DNA of 64,000 nucleotides from Halobacteriovorax sp. GB3 (GTDB lineage Bacteria; Bdellovibrionota; Bacteriovoracia; Bacteriovoracales; Bacteriovoracaceae): contig NZ_JAQSLN010000001.1 of assembly GCF_028649655.1 (NCBI RefSeq), positions 186,001 through 250,000 on the forward strand, given 5' to 3'. The translations under genes and the position numbers were made by a program. Below the pieces are notes generated by a model. It was not told where the DNA came from and did not search any database. It was given only the letters and a program-made list of their open reading frames with translations. Positions within the stretch are counted from its first letter, which is position 1, and each line of letters starts with the position of its first letter. Positions 8,139 through 16,170 of this stretch are shown piece after piece.

Positions 8139-8618
8139 ATGATTATAGATTTACAAAAACATATAAAAAAGAAAACAAAGGTCTATTCAATAGAAGATGG
8201 AGCTGGTGAGATTACTGGTGTTCTTCAGCTATATGACGGTATAGATGACTATTTTGAAGTTCATTTCTTTAATAGTGATGTAAAAAAATATTTCCCTGTA
8301 CGATCAAATGACAAGATTAGGATTAGCTCTAATCAGAGTGTGCTATCTAAAGCTCTAATCGATTTAGGTCAGAAACTTAACCGAAAAGATTTTAAGTTTG
8401 AGCTCAATTTTTATCGCTTATTACATTCTAAATTAGATGTCTTATTTATAGTTAATGTCATTGCATCATTAAGTAATCAAAATTCTTTTAGTGACGAAAG
8501 TAGGCTAATGCTTTCAAGGTGTATCAGTAGTCTCGTTCTTGAAGTCTCTCATGTCTATGGCACTTCTATTGATAATGCTAAGGGAATTGTTGGAGACCAT
8601 ATGAGGTATGTGTCGTAA
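8139..8618 (+). CDS. CarD/CdnL-like protein, partner of the first RRM gene
   Basis: A 159-aa protein starting at the ATG at 8139, six bases after AAGGAG. Residues about 12-70 follow the pattern of the CarD/CdnL RNA-polymerase-interaction domain: a DGAGEITGV strand-turn, a YFEVHF strand, KKYFPV and an IRISS ending. The rest is helical, as in CarD. It is clearly related to the protein at 21194 (same length, same positions of the G-x-G turn and YF motif) but diverged. By family it may bind the RNAP beta subunit and stabilise open complexes. The match is by eye and the sequence is a remote member. Confidence 0.55.
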   Translation: MIIDLQKHIKKKTKVYSIEDGAGEITGVLQLYDGIDDYFEVHFFNSDVKKYFPVRSNDKIRISSNQSVLSKALIDLGQKLNRKDFKFELNFYRLLHSKLDVLFIVNVIASLSNQNSFSDESRLMLSRCISSLVLEVSHVYGTSIDNAKGIVGDHMRYVS

Positions 8619-8760
8619 TCGAGAAAACTGAAAAAAACTTCTCATCTATTCTCATAATCAGCAGCACATTAAGAAATAAATATATTGATAAATTCTTATT
8701 AGACATCGCCATTTAGTTAATTCAAAATATAGTTTATCACTACATTTATCGGAGAACGAA

Positions 8761-9657
8761 ATGAAGAAGTTTCAATGGACTAATGAAGATTTTCAAGCAT
8801 GGAAATCAAGACATAAAATTCTAAGATCATATCAAGAAGAAGTCGTAAGTAAGATTGAAAAACTCAAAGAAGACTTTGATGTTGATTGCTACGGAGAGTT
8901 GCATTACGGAGATAAAAATTATCCACTCTATAGAATTATGACTAAGAACTATGACTCGTCAAAGAAGAATGTCTTAATCACAGGGGGAGTTCATGGATAT
9001 GAAACAAGCGGCGTTCAAGGGGCCTTGATGTTCTTGGCCGAAAAGGCAAAAGAGTGGCAAAAGAACTTTAACCTTGTGGTCTTTCCTTGTATCAGTCCGT
9101 GGGGCTATGAAACAATCAATCGTTGGAACCCAGATGCAATCGACCCTAATAGAAGTTTTATAGAAAATAGTGATTCCAAAGAATGCGCTGCTGTTTATGA
9201 ATCTTTAAAAGAGCTTGGACTAGATTTTCACGCCCACTTTGATCTCCACGAAACAACAGATACAGATAATACCGTTTTTAGACCTGATCTTGAAAAGCGC
9301 GATGGTATTCCACAAGACTTGTGGGAGATTCCAGATGGATTTTATACTGTAGGGGATTCGAGCAGAGATGAAATTGAATTTCAAAAGGCCATCATAGAGA
9401 GTGTTTCTAAAGTAACTCATATCGCTCCTAGTGATGAGCAAGGAATGATTATTGGCGAGCCAACTAAGGCGCCTGGTATCATTAATTACGATGTTAAAAA
9501 GCTAAACCTGTGTGCAGGCCTTACTAATGCCAAATATGTGACAACGACTGAGGTTTATCCAGATAGTCCGAAAGTTGATGATGATGAGTGCAATCGCGCT
9601 CAAGTTGCAGCTGTTGATGGTGGGTTAGGTTATATATTAAGTAAACTCTCTTCATAA
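8761..9657 (+). CDS. M14-family zinc carboxypeptidase-like protein
   Basis: A 298-aa protein of the M14 / succinylglutamate desuccinylase-aspartoacylase superfamily. The zinc motif HGYE (in GGVHGYETSG, near residue 78), the substrate-binding DPNRSF and the third ligand region FDLHETTD are present. No signal peptide is seen, so it probably acts in the cytoplasm on a small peptide or N-acyl amino acid. A GGAG Shine-Dalgarno precedes the ATG. It stands alone. Fine specificity is not determinable. Confidence 0.8.
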   Translation: MKKFQWTNEDFQAWKSRHKILRSYQEEVVSKIEKLKEDFDVDCYGELHYGDKNYPLYRIMTKNYDSSKKNVLITGGVHGYETSGVQGALMFLAEKAKEWQKNFNLVVFPCISPWGYETINRWNPDAIDPNRSFIENSDSKECAAVYESLKELGLDFHAHFDLHETTDTDNTVFRPDLEKRDGIPQDLWEIPDGFYTVGDSSRDEIEFQKAIIESVSKVTHIAPSDEQGMIIGEPTKAPGIINYDVKKLNLCAGLTNAKYVTTTEVYPDSPKVDDDECNRAQVAAVDGGLGYILSKLSS

Positions 9658-9668
9658 AAGAAGAGAGT
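9645..9668. terminator. Hairpin overlapping the M14 gene stop
   Basis: A perfect 9-bp stem (ACTCTCTTC with GAAGAGAGT) around a 6-nt loop that contains the TAA stop. It has no T-tract and lies between convergent genes, so it may terminate or stabilise either transcript. Confidence 0.4.
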
Positions 9669-9692
9669 CACTATTGTTATTGATTTTGAGAA

Positions 9693-10247
9693 TTAGAAAG
9701 GTTCACTTTCATTACATCTAGGATTTTCTCTTGCAATTTTTGCAAGGTGGAGAAAAGCATTCTCTAAACGATTAACTAAATTACTCTCTTGATTGTTATA
9801 GTTAAAATGAATATCCATTTCAGATGTTGCACTTCTGTATGTTTTTCCTCTTCGCGTGTGTGTATTAACTCTTGTTCCTGCATTGTAATTATGTTCTACT
9901 ACTAGTCGAGGGTATCCCGTGTAGGTCTCTCTATCTTTTCTTATGTAAAAAATGCGTTTTATTTCTTTTAATGGAAAACTCTCATGTCTTTCGTATGAAT
10001 ATGAACTTTTTCCATTACTTCTTTTTCTTAATTCGACTTGAGTAGTCATATGACACTCAGAAAAACTAATAACTGGTCCATCTCCCTGAAACCAAGTATA
10101 GTCTGCTCCTGAGTCAGCATAGATACTCGTGTCGTCGGAGTACTTTAATAATTTACTGTTTATCCAATCCTGAGTTTCTCTAGCACTTGGACTCGCAATA
10201 GTTTGTACACTTAATAGTGTTAAAATGAAAAATAGGGATTTAAACAT
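9693..10247 (-). CDS. Exported protein, function unknown
   Basis: A 184-aa protein with an N-terminal signal peptide (about residues 1-18, ending TIAS) and a strong AGGAGAGA Shine-Dalgarno. The mature part contains two cysteines and a middle rich in Arg/Tyr/Thr strands; no family was recognised. It lies 15 bp downstream of the 388-aa exported protein at 10263 and is surely in the same operon. Confidence 0.6.
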   Translation of the reverse strand: MFKSLFFILTLLSVQTIASPSARETQDWINSKLLKYSDDTSIYADSGADYTWFQGDGPVISFSECHMTTQVELRKRSNGKSSYSYERHESFPLKEIKRIFYIRKDRETYTGYPRLVVEHNYNAGTRVNTHTRRGKTYRSATSEMDIHFNYNNQESNLVNRLENAFLHLAKIARENPRCNESEPF

Positions 10248-10262
10248 ACTCTCTCCTGTCTT

Positions 10263-11429
10263 TTAATTTTTGGCCTGAACGTGGACTTGAATAATATTGC
10301 TAAAAGCGTATGAACGAAACATTTTTGCTGCTCCGTTGTATTTGCGAATAAGGTTTCCATAAACATCGTAATAGTAGGTTTCTGATCTCTCATTTTTATA
10401 GTCGTATTCTTCTTTTTCAAAGACACCTAGTTGATGCAATAGCTCACCCTCTACACTGCAAGGTGCTTTCGAATCGTCGAAGTTGATAATTACACATTCT
10501 TCTGTTTCTCGATTAAAGGTAAATAGTGTTTCGTAAGAGTCAATTGATAAAATGCCATCAACTGTATGAGTGTTTCCATTTCTAATATAGATAGACTTTT
10601 GTTGGTTATAACCACTAAGAATCGTTGTATCTCCAACTCTTTTGATGAAATTCACTGAGAGATTATCCCCAAGGATATAGTCTTTGATATCATCTGATAT
10701 GCTCATCTCTTTTGTTTGATTCGTAAGAAAGTTATGAATGTATAACTTATACTTAGTGTTCCAAGTTATTAAATCACCACCAATTGTAATTGAGTTCTTC
10801 TCATCACTTTTAAAATGAGCTCTTTCAAGATCTATAAAAAAAGTAGGCGCCTTTCTTTTTCTTAGGATTCCATTATCAAAAGTGATTTGCTCAATTTGCA
10901 CTCTCTCTTTTGTTCTTTTAATATTTTCTCCGCTACTAGCCTTTACGAGTGTAGCAAAGTCCAAAATAAGAAGTTTGTTATCTTGGAAGCGAATATATGT
11001 TTTTGCAGATGTCTTTTTTAGGAGTTTATTAATTTGAATAGAGCCATCCTCCATTCTGTCATCTACTCCTTCATGTTTTTCAAAAACCCTTCGGTAGACG
11101 ATTTTATTCTTTTTACTAACAATTATAAGTTGTTTCTTTCCTTGAGTATTTTCACAAACAACGACTTGCCCATGTTTAAATCCAAATACCGGTGAACTTG
11201 CGGATGAGCGTTTTCCTGATTGGAGGTATGAATTATTTCCTGCGCGATAGGAAGATGTTACGGCATAAAAAGGTGATAGTTTGGGACATTCTTGAGTCAG
11301 ATTGATATCAATTTCTTTGGAGTAGGTTAAAGCCCTATACTCATCAAAAACAAAAGACGCCTTAATATTTGTTGCAAGTGAAAATGTAATTGTTAAAAGT
11401 AGTAACTTTAAATAAGCATTTCTATTCAT
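10263..11429 (-). CDS. Exported protein, function unknown (possible beta-propeller)
   Basis: A 388-aa protein with a signal peptide (about residues 1-24). The mature chain has many short beta-strand segments with repeated hydrophobic-x-hydrophobic patterns and paired D/N-G turns, which would suit a beta-propeller, but I see no defined repeat. It is the first gene of a two-gene operon with 9693-10247. Lineage-specific, with no assigned function. Confidence 0.55.
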   Translation of the reverse strand: MNRNAYLKLLLLTITFSLATNIKASFVFDEYRALTYSKEIDINLTQECPKLSPFYAVTSSYRAGNNSYLQSGKRSSASSPVFGFKHGQVVVCENTQGKKQLIIVSKKNKIVYRRVFEKHEGVDDRMEDGSIQINKLLKKTSAKTYIRFQDNKLLILDFATLVKASSGENIKRTKERVQIEQITFDNGILRKRKAPTFFIDLERAHFKSDEKNSITIGGDLITWNTKYKLYIHNFLTNQTKEMSISDDIKDYILGDNLSVNFIKRVGDTTILSGYNQQKSIYIRNGNTHTVDGILSIDSYETLFTFNRETEECVIINFDDSKAPCSVEGELLHQLGVFEKEEYDYKNERSETYYYDVYGNLIRKYNGAAKMFRSYAFSNIIQVHVQAKN

Positions 11430-11681
11430 ATGAAGCCCTAGGGAAATAGGTTTATTTACTAAAAATCAATTTCAATTAAAGATATTCTCTTGAGTCTAGC
11501 AGTTATTGGAGCTTTGATGCCCTAAATTGTAGTTTTTTCTCTAAGTGTTTAATGTTGATATAGTTTTGCTTAGGTCTTTGAGACTAACTTTGGCCTATTT
11601 GTAAAAATTACTCATCCACACAATTCAAAATGCAATACGTGCTAGTGATTTCCCTTTAATATTTAAACTAAGGAAACTTCA

Positions 11682-12074
11682 ATGAAAAAGGCACTTTTAG
11701 CACTAGGATTACTTGTTTCAATCTCATCATTTGCAGATACATATACTTGCTATGTTTATGGCTCTTTTGAAAGTATGGATGGTGAAGTGGCCAAAGTTGA
11801 TGCTAAGGACATTCAAGTTACAGTGGATGCCAATAGAAGTGTTCTCTTTGGTAGAGAAGAAGAGCCTCAATTTGATGGTGACACTCGTCCTGAGACAATG
11901 CCATGGTCGCTCTCTATTAGAAATAAAAGAGATGGTGGACTGAATCCACTAGTTCTAAGTCTTGGGGCTCCTAATCAGAACTCTCGAATTGCTTATGCCT
12001 ACGCTGAGGCGGGATCGAAATATATTGGATTAATTTACAACGATGATATCGAAGCTCTTTGTATTAAGAATTAG
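11682..12074 (+). CDS. Small exported protein, function unknown
   Basis: A 130-aa protein with a classic signal peptide (residues 1-18, ending SSFA-D) and a TAAGGAA Shine-Dalgarno. The mature protein starts with a YTCYVYG strand and ends in a cysteine four residues from the C-terminus, suggesting one disulfide. No family was recognised. Monocistronic between a divergent exported-protein operon and a hairpin at 12106. Confidence 0.65.
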   Translation: MKKALLALGLLVSISSFADTYTCYVYGSFESMDGEVAKVDAKDIQVTVDANRSVLFGREEEPQFDGDTRPETMPWSLSIRNKRDGGLNPLVLSLGAPNQNSRIAYAYAEAGSKYIGLIYNDDIEALCIKN

Positions 12075-12105
12075 TTTCGTTCTCACTTTTGAGAGTCAAA
12101 AATTT

Positions 12106-12136
12106 GTTGGGCCAGAAATAGTGTTGCTGGCCCAGC
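12106..12136. terminator. GC-rich hairpin between convergent genes
   Basis: TGGGCCAG pairs with CTGGCCCA around an 11-nt loop, extended by a G-T and a G-C pair. It lies after the 130-aa exported protein and 80 bp from the end of the convergent merR-like gene. There is no clear T-run, so termination is only likely. Confidence 0.45.
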
Positions 12137-12213
12137 ACTGTGACGATTGTTGAAAACAAGATCAATTTTTAATGTTCTTACTCTACAATTTTCTACACAA
12201 TCAAGGGCAGCTT

Positions 12214-12555
12214 CTATTTCATCTCTTTAAGTAGTTTATCTATTTCTTTGAGAGCAAACTCTCTCTCTTTTATTTCATCTTTCAATTTCATTTTTTTATT
12301 TTTTAAATCTTCTTTAACACCTTCACAAAGCCGGCCTAGTCTTTTCATATTATCAAGGGCCAGTTTAATTTCTTCTAAGGTTAATCCTATCTTCTTACTC
12401 GTTATTATAAACTTTATGTCTTTCAGGTGTTGATTGTTATAGTCACGATATCCATTAGATGTTCTCAAAGGAGGTTCTAAGAGGTTGATTTTCTCATAAT
12501 ATCGAATTGTATCGCGTGTAAGTCCTGATTTTTGTTCGAGTTCTTTTATCTTCAT
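12214..12555 (-). CDS. MerR-family transcriptional regulator
   Basis: A 113-aa MerR regulator starting at the ATG at 12555. The winged HTH is clear (IKELEQKSGLTRDTIRYYEK...GYRDY), followed by a coiled dimerisation helix rich in Lys/Glu. There is only one cysteine (in LGRLCEGV), so a metal-binding MerR site is unlikely; it resembles small MerR activators of oxidative or organic stress. It is divergent from the MBL gene at 12617, and the promoter between them has MerR geometry. Confidence 0.85.
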   Translation of the reverse strand: MKIKELEQKSGLTRDTIRYYEKINLLEPPLRTSNGYRDYNNQHLKDIKFIITSKKIGLTLEEIKLALDNMKRLGRLCEGVKEDLKNKKMKLKDEIKEREFALKEIDKLLKEMK

Positions 12556-12563
12556 AAGAGTCC

Positions 12564-12594
12564 TTGACTGTGGAGTTACTCCATAGATTACCAT
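12564..12594 (+). promoter_or_regulatory. MerR-type promoter with 19-bp spacer
   Basis: TTGACT (12564-12569) and TACCAT (12589-12594) are separated by exactly 19 bp, the lengthened spacer typical of MerR-activated promoters. The spacer contains the dyad TGGAGT-T-ACTCCA (12571-12583). It faces the MBL-fold gene at 12617 and sits next to the divergent merR-like start, so the MerR protein is the natural activator. Confidence 0.75.
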
Positions 12595-12616
12595 AGTTTT
12601 AAATAAGGAGAAAACT

Positions 12617-13396
12617 ATGAAGAATAAATCGGGAATCCAACAAATTAGAAATGCAACAGTTATCATTCATTATGCAGGTAAAAAGATCCTAGTCGATCCT
12701 ATGCTTGCTCCAAAGGGAGCTTTTCCTGGCTTTGAGGGAACTGTTAACTCGCATCTTAGAAACCCACTCGTTGAGCTACCCATTTCAATCAAAGAAATCG
12801 TTGATGTCGATGCGGTGATTCTTACGCATGTGCATCCTGATCATTGGGATGATGAGGCCACGAAGAACATTGCAAAAAATAAATTGATTTTCAGCCAGAA
12901 TGAGAAAGAAAAGGCCTTTTTAGAAAGTGCAGGTTTTACTAACGTAACCGTCGTTGAAGATAGAGTTTACTGGGAGGGGATTGAAGTGATTAAAACTCCT
13001 GGGCTCCACGGTACGCCTGAGGTGGTTGAAGCTGTTGATCTACTAGATGATGTCTGTGGTTTTGTTTTTAAAAATAAAGATGAAAAAACAATCTACCTTG
13101 CAGGTGATACCGTTTGGAATGAGGATGTTAAAAATAATATTAATAGCTATGGGCCAGATGTTATCATTCTAAATGCAGGAGGAGCAGTTGTAGGTGATTT
13201 ACCTCCTATTATTATGGATGAAAAAGATGTTGAGCGTGTTCTTGATTATTCAAAGGAAGCTCAAATTATAACAACCCATCACGAAGCCGTTAATCATTGT
13301 CTCACAACACGATCAAGTTTAGAGTCATTTTTAAAAGAAAGAGGCAAAGAAGAGAGGGTGAAATCTCCGGTAGATGGTACATTTGTTTTTTTCTAG
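12617..13396 (+). CDS. Cytoplasmic MBL-fold metallo-hydrolase, MerR-controlled
   Basis: A 259-aa metallo-beta-lactamase-fold protein without a signal peptide. Ligand motifs: HVHPDHWD (first metal site), LAGDT (bridging Asp) and TTHHEAVNH. It resembles UlaG/L-ascorbate-lactonase-like hydrolases. AAGGAG precedes the ATG. Transcription probably starts from the MerR-type promoter directly upstream. Substrate unknown; a detoxification role would fit a MerR target. Its 3' end overlaps the convergent Rrf2 gene by 4 bp. Confidence 0.8.
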   Translation: MKNKSGIQQIRNATVIIHYAGKKILVDPMLAPKGAFPGFEGTVNSHLRNPLVELPISIKEIVDVDAVILTHVHPDHWDDEATKNIAKNKLIFSQNEKEKAFLESAGFTNVTVVEDRVYWEGIEVIKTPGLHGTPEVVEAVDLLDDVCGFVFKNKDEKTIYLAGDTVWNEDVKNNINSYGPDVIILNAGGAVVGDLPPIIMDEKDVERVLDYSKEAQIITTHHEAVNHCLTTRSSLESFLKERGKEERVKSPVDGTFVFF

Positions 13397-13824
13397 AAAA
13401 TGCCTAACGAAGAAGAGAGCTTGTCTTTATTAACGAGAATATCTTCTAAAGTATAGCCATCGAGGGCCTCGTAAAACTTGTTTTCAGCAACTTTTAGCGC
13501 GGCCTTCAGCTTACAGCTTGGATTGATGGCACAATTGGATGAATTGCCAAAGCATTCAACTAAGTTAGAATCACTCTCAAGTTCCTTAATTAATTTTCCT
13601 ATCTTCAAACTAACGGGCTCTTTTGAAAGAACAATTCCTCCACCTTTTCCTTTGAAAGAGGTAATGACACCCATATTCGAAAGATTGTGAACGACTTTAA
13701 CGAGGTGGTTCCTTGAAATCTTATATTTATCAGCAATCTCAGACACAGTTGAGCGCTCTTGCCCTTTAATGGCAAGGTAGATGAGTACTCTTAAACTATA
13801 GTCTGTAAAACTTGCTAATCTCAT
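13393..13824 (-). CDS. nsrR: Rrf2-family regulator, NsrR type
   Basis: A 143-aa Rrf2 protein. N-terminal winged HTH (FTDYSLRVLIYLA...ISRNHLVKVVHNL) and the cluster-binding cysteines Cys91, Cys98 and Cys104 in ECFGNSSNC...SCKL, the arrangement used by NsrR to hold an Fe-S cluster that senses nitric oxide. It is divergent from a truncated haemoglobin and NnrS, both typical NO-response genes, with an 11-1-11 palindrome between them. The regulon prediction is strong from context. Confidence 0.85.
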   Translation of the reverse strand: MRLASFTDYSLRVLIYLAIKGQERSTVSEIADKYKISRNHLVKVVHNLSNMGVITSFKGKGGGIVLSKEPVSLKIGKLIKELESDSNLVECFGNSSNCAINPSCKLKAALKVAENKFYEALDGYTLEDILVNKDKLSSSLGIF

Positions 13825-13869
13825 AAAACATTCCTGATAACTAAAATACCATCTTGCATTAGGAATTAT

Positions 13870-13892
13870 AATATGTATATTATATGCATATT
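13870..13892. promoter_or_regulatory. Putative NsrR operator
   Basis: A 23-bp palindrome of 11-1-11 form with one mismatched pair; the left arm begins AATATGTATA and the right arm ends TATGCATATT. This size and layout match known NsrR sites. It lies 20 bp upstream of the haemoglobin start and 46 bp from the divergent regulator, so it could repress both. Confidence 0.7.
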
Positions 13893-13911
13893 ATGAAAAA
13901 GGAGAGTGAAA

Positions 13912-14277
13912 ATGACGAATTTATTTGAAAAAATTGGTGGTAGGGAAGCCGTTAATGCAGCAGTAGATGTTTTTTATAACAAGGTCTTAGCTGATGAGAG
14001 AATCAATAAATTCTTTGAAGGAGTCGATATGGCCTCTCAAAGAAGAAAACAGATCTTATTTTTAACGTACGCCTTTGGTGGACCAAATAATTATGACGGC
14101 GACAATATGAGAGAGGCCCACGCGAAACTTGTAGAGCAGGGACTCAATGAATCTCACTTTGATGCCGTACTGGAAAACTTAGGAGCAACTCTAAAAGAGT
14201 TAGGTGTTTCTGACGAGCTTATTGGTGAGGCCGCGGCCATTGCCGAGTCAACTAGAGCGGATGTTCTAGGGAAGTAA
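13912..14277 (+). CDS. Truncated haemoglobin (group I-like)
   Basis: A 121-aa truncated globin. The B-helix FY (residues 21-22, Tyr at B10), the glycine motif near the N-terminus (KIGGREAV) and the proximal His70 (REAHAKL) are present. I start it at the ATG at 13912; an upstream GTG at 13906 would be too close to the AAGGAG. It probably detoxifies NO by dioxygenation. First gene of an operon with nnrS, 8 bp apart, behind the putative NsrR operator. Confidence 0.9.
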   Translation: MTNLFEKIGGREAVNAAVDVFYNKVLADERINKFFEGVDMASQRRKQILFLTYAFGGPNNYDGDNMREAHAKLVEQGLNESHFDAVLENLGATLKELGVSDELIGEAAAIAESTRADVLGK

Positions 14278-14285
14278 GAGCGAGT

Positions 14286-15431
14286 ATGCTAAAAGATCGC
14301 GCGCTTCTATCAATTAGTTTTAGACCGTTTTTCTTATTGGCAGCATTGATTGCTTTTATCAATCCGAATTTGTGGGTCGTTAGCTACCTTGGTCGATTGA
14401 ATCTTCCTCTAAGCTTAGTCGATCCACTTTTTTGGCATGCTCACGAAATGCTCTTTGGTTTTACTGGAGCACTCATCGCTGGTTTTATTTTAACGGCCAG
14501 TGCAAATTGGACAAATTCGAAACCCTATCAAGGCTGGCCATTACTTATTCTGATTCTATTTTGGCTAATTGAGAGGGGGAGTTACTTTTTAATTTCTAGT
14601 ACTCATCTTCAATTTGTTTTTGGAAATATCTTCTTTCCATTACTCATGATCATGCTATTAGTTAAGCTTTGGAATTTTAAAAAACAAAGAAATGTCTTTG
14701 TCACAATTCTTTTCGGGCTAACCATTTCAAAAACTCTTCATAGCTACGGTTATTTCTATGCAAAGGGAGAAGTTGAAATCATGGGACGCGAGATGGCGAT
14801 CGCTCTCATTCGCTTGATAGTCTTGTTAATTGCAGGAAGAATTCTTCCCTTTTTTAGCTCTAAAAAAATTGATGAAATAAAGATTCAGGTTCCTAAGTGG
14901 ATTAATGCCATTTCTCTTGCAAGTTTAGTTACTCTAGTTCTTCCTTTTTCAAAAGGGATTGAGATTACACTATACTTGATTGCTTTCTTGTCCAATATGA
15001 CAAGGCAGCTCTATTGGAAACCCCATTTAACTTGGCGCTTTCCAATTCTTTTTATTCTACATATTGGGATTTTTCTCATTAATATTGAACTCCTCCTAGA
15101 GGTTATTTCTTTTTTTAACGAGCAAGTTCATTTCACTCAAGCAAGTCTCCATCTTTTGATGTCCGGAGGACTTGGAGTCATTGGTGTGGGAATCATGAGT
15201 CGGGTATCTCTTGGCCACACAGGGAGAGTGATACGCGCTGATTTATGGACGAGACTATCCTATGCTTTCATTTTAATAGGGAGCCTCATTCGTGTCATTG
15301 TCCCCATTTTCTATTCCGATTATTTTGAGCGAAGCCTTCATTTTGCGAGTGGTTTTTGGACGCTTGGTTTTTTGATCTTTTTAATTCGCTATTTTTTGAT
15401 TTTGGTTTGTAAAAGACCTGATGGAAGATAG
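14286..15431 (+). CDS. nnrS: NnrS family membrane protein
   Basis: A 381-aa polytopic membrane protein with about twelve hydrophobic segments. The family signatures are clear: SFRPFFL at the N-terminus, WHAHEMLFGF and GFILTASANWT, plus a later LLMSGGLGVIGVGIMSR. NnrS is a haem- and copper-containing membrane protein that protects against nitrosative stress. It follows the truncated haemoglobin with 8 bp between, under the same NsrR-type control. Confidence 0.9.
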   Translation: MLKDRALLSISFRPFFLLAALIAFINPNLWVVSYLGRLNLPLSLVDPLFWHAHEMLFGFTGALIAGFILTASANWTNSKPYQGWPLLILILFWLIERGSYFLISSTHLQFVFGNIFFPLLMIMLLVKLWNFKKQRNVFVTILFGLTISKTLHSYGYFYAKGEVEIMGREMAIALIRLIVLLIAGRILPFFSSKKIDEIKIQVPKWINAISLASLVTLVLPFSKGIEITLYLIAFLSNMTRQLYWKPHLTWRFPILFILHIGIFLINIELLLEVISFFNEQVHFTQASLHLLMSGGLGVIGVGIMSRVSLGHTGRVIRADLWTRLSYAFILIGSLIRVIVPIFYSDYFERSLHFASGFWTLGFLIFLIRYFLILVCKRPDGR

Positions 15432-15458
15432 TATTAATAAAGTGATTTTTATATTATC

Positions 15459-15490
15459 TTGACTCTGTACCATGGTACGTCCTGTATCAT
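15459..15490 (+). promoter_or_regulatory. arsH promoter with embedded 12-bp palindrome
   Basis: TTGACT (15459-15464) and TATCAT (15485-15490) are separated by 20 bp, or TGTATC by 18. The spacer holds the perfect palindrome GTACCATGGTAC (15467-15478). A long spacer over a dyad suggests MerR-like activation or simple repression. No cognate regulator is adjacent; the nearest MerR gene is 3 kb away. Confidence 0.5.
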
Positions 15491-15507
15491 CTAGGAAAGG
15501 AGCCATC

Positions 15508-16170
15508 ATGAAATACTTAGAATCGGAAACATTCAACCTCATTGCAGATAATTCAAACACTCTTGATCATAAACCTCGAATTCTAATTCTCTATGGTTCT
15601 CTACGAGAACGATCTTATTCTAGGCTCCTGGCCGAAGAGGCAGGAAAAATTCTAGAGTATATGGGAGCTGAAGTTAAGTATTTTAATCCTGATGGACTTC
15701 CTACCTATGATTATGATCGTTCACTAGAGCATCCTAAAGTACAAGAGCTTCGAGAGCTTTCACTTTGGTCGGAAGGGCAAGTTTGGTCATCTCCTGAGCT
15801 TCATGGAAATATGTCTGGCCTGATGAAAACACAAATTGACTGGATTCCACTTACCCTTGGTGCCGTTCGACCTACTCAAGGAAAGACTTTGGCCGTCATG
15901 CAAGTTAGTGGAGGTTCTCAAAGTTTCAATGCCGTCAATAATATGCGTGTTCTTGGAAGATGGATGCGTATGATTACGATTCCAAATCAGTCATCAGTGG
16001 CGAAGGCCTATCAAGAATTTGAAGAAGATGGTTCAATGAAAGAGTCTTCTTTTCGAGACCGTGTGGTTGATGTAATGGAAGAACTTATGCGCTTTACTTA
16101 TCTCACTCGATCTCATTCCGAATTTTTGGTGGATCGCTATAGTGAGAGAAAAGAAAAAGCTTCTACTTAA
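15508..16170 (+). CDS. arsH: ArsH NADPH-dependent flavin reductase
   Basis: A 220-aa ArsH flavoprotein. Near-consensus blocks are visible: [12 protein letters not shown] (FMN phosphate loop), [28 protein letters not shown] and VLGRWMRM. The ATG at 15508 follows AAAGGAG. ArsH proteins oxidise trivalent organoarsenicals or reduce quinones and metals with NADPH. No arsR, arsB or arsC is nearby, so a general redox-stress role beside the NO-response genes is possible. It has its own promoter and ends in an 8-bp overlap with the convergent gene. Confidence 0.93.
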   Translation: MKYLESETFNLIADNSNTLDHKPRILILYGSLRERSYSRLLAEEAGKILEYMGAEVKYFNPDGLPTYDYDRSLEHPKVQELRELSLWSEGQVWSSPELHGNMSGLMKTQIDWIPLTLGAVRPTQGKTLAVMQVSGGSQSFNAVNNMRVLGRWMRMITIPNQSSVAKAYQEFEEDGSMKESSFRDRVVDVMEELMRFTYLTRSHSEFLVDRYSERKEKAST

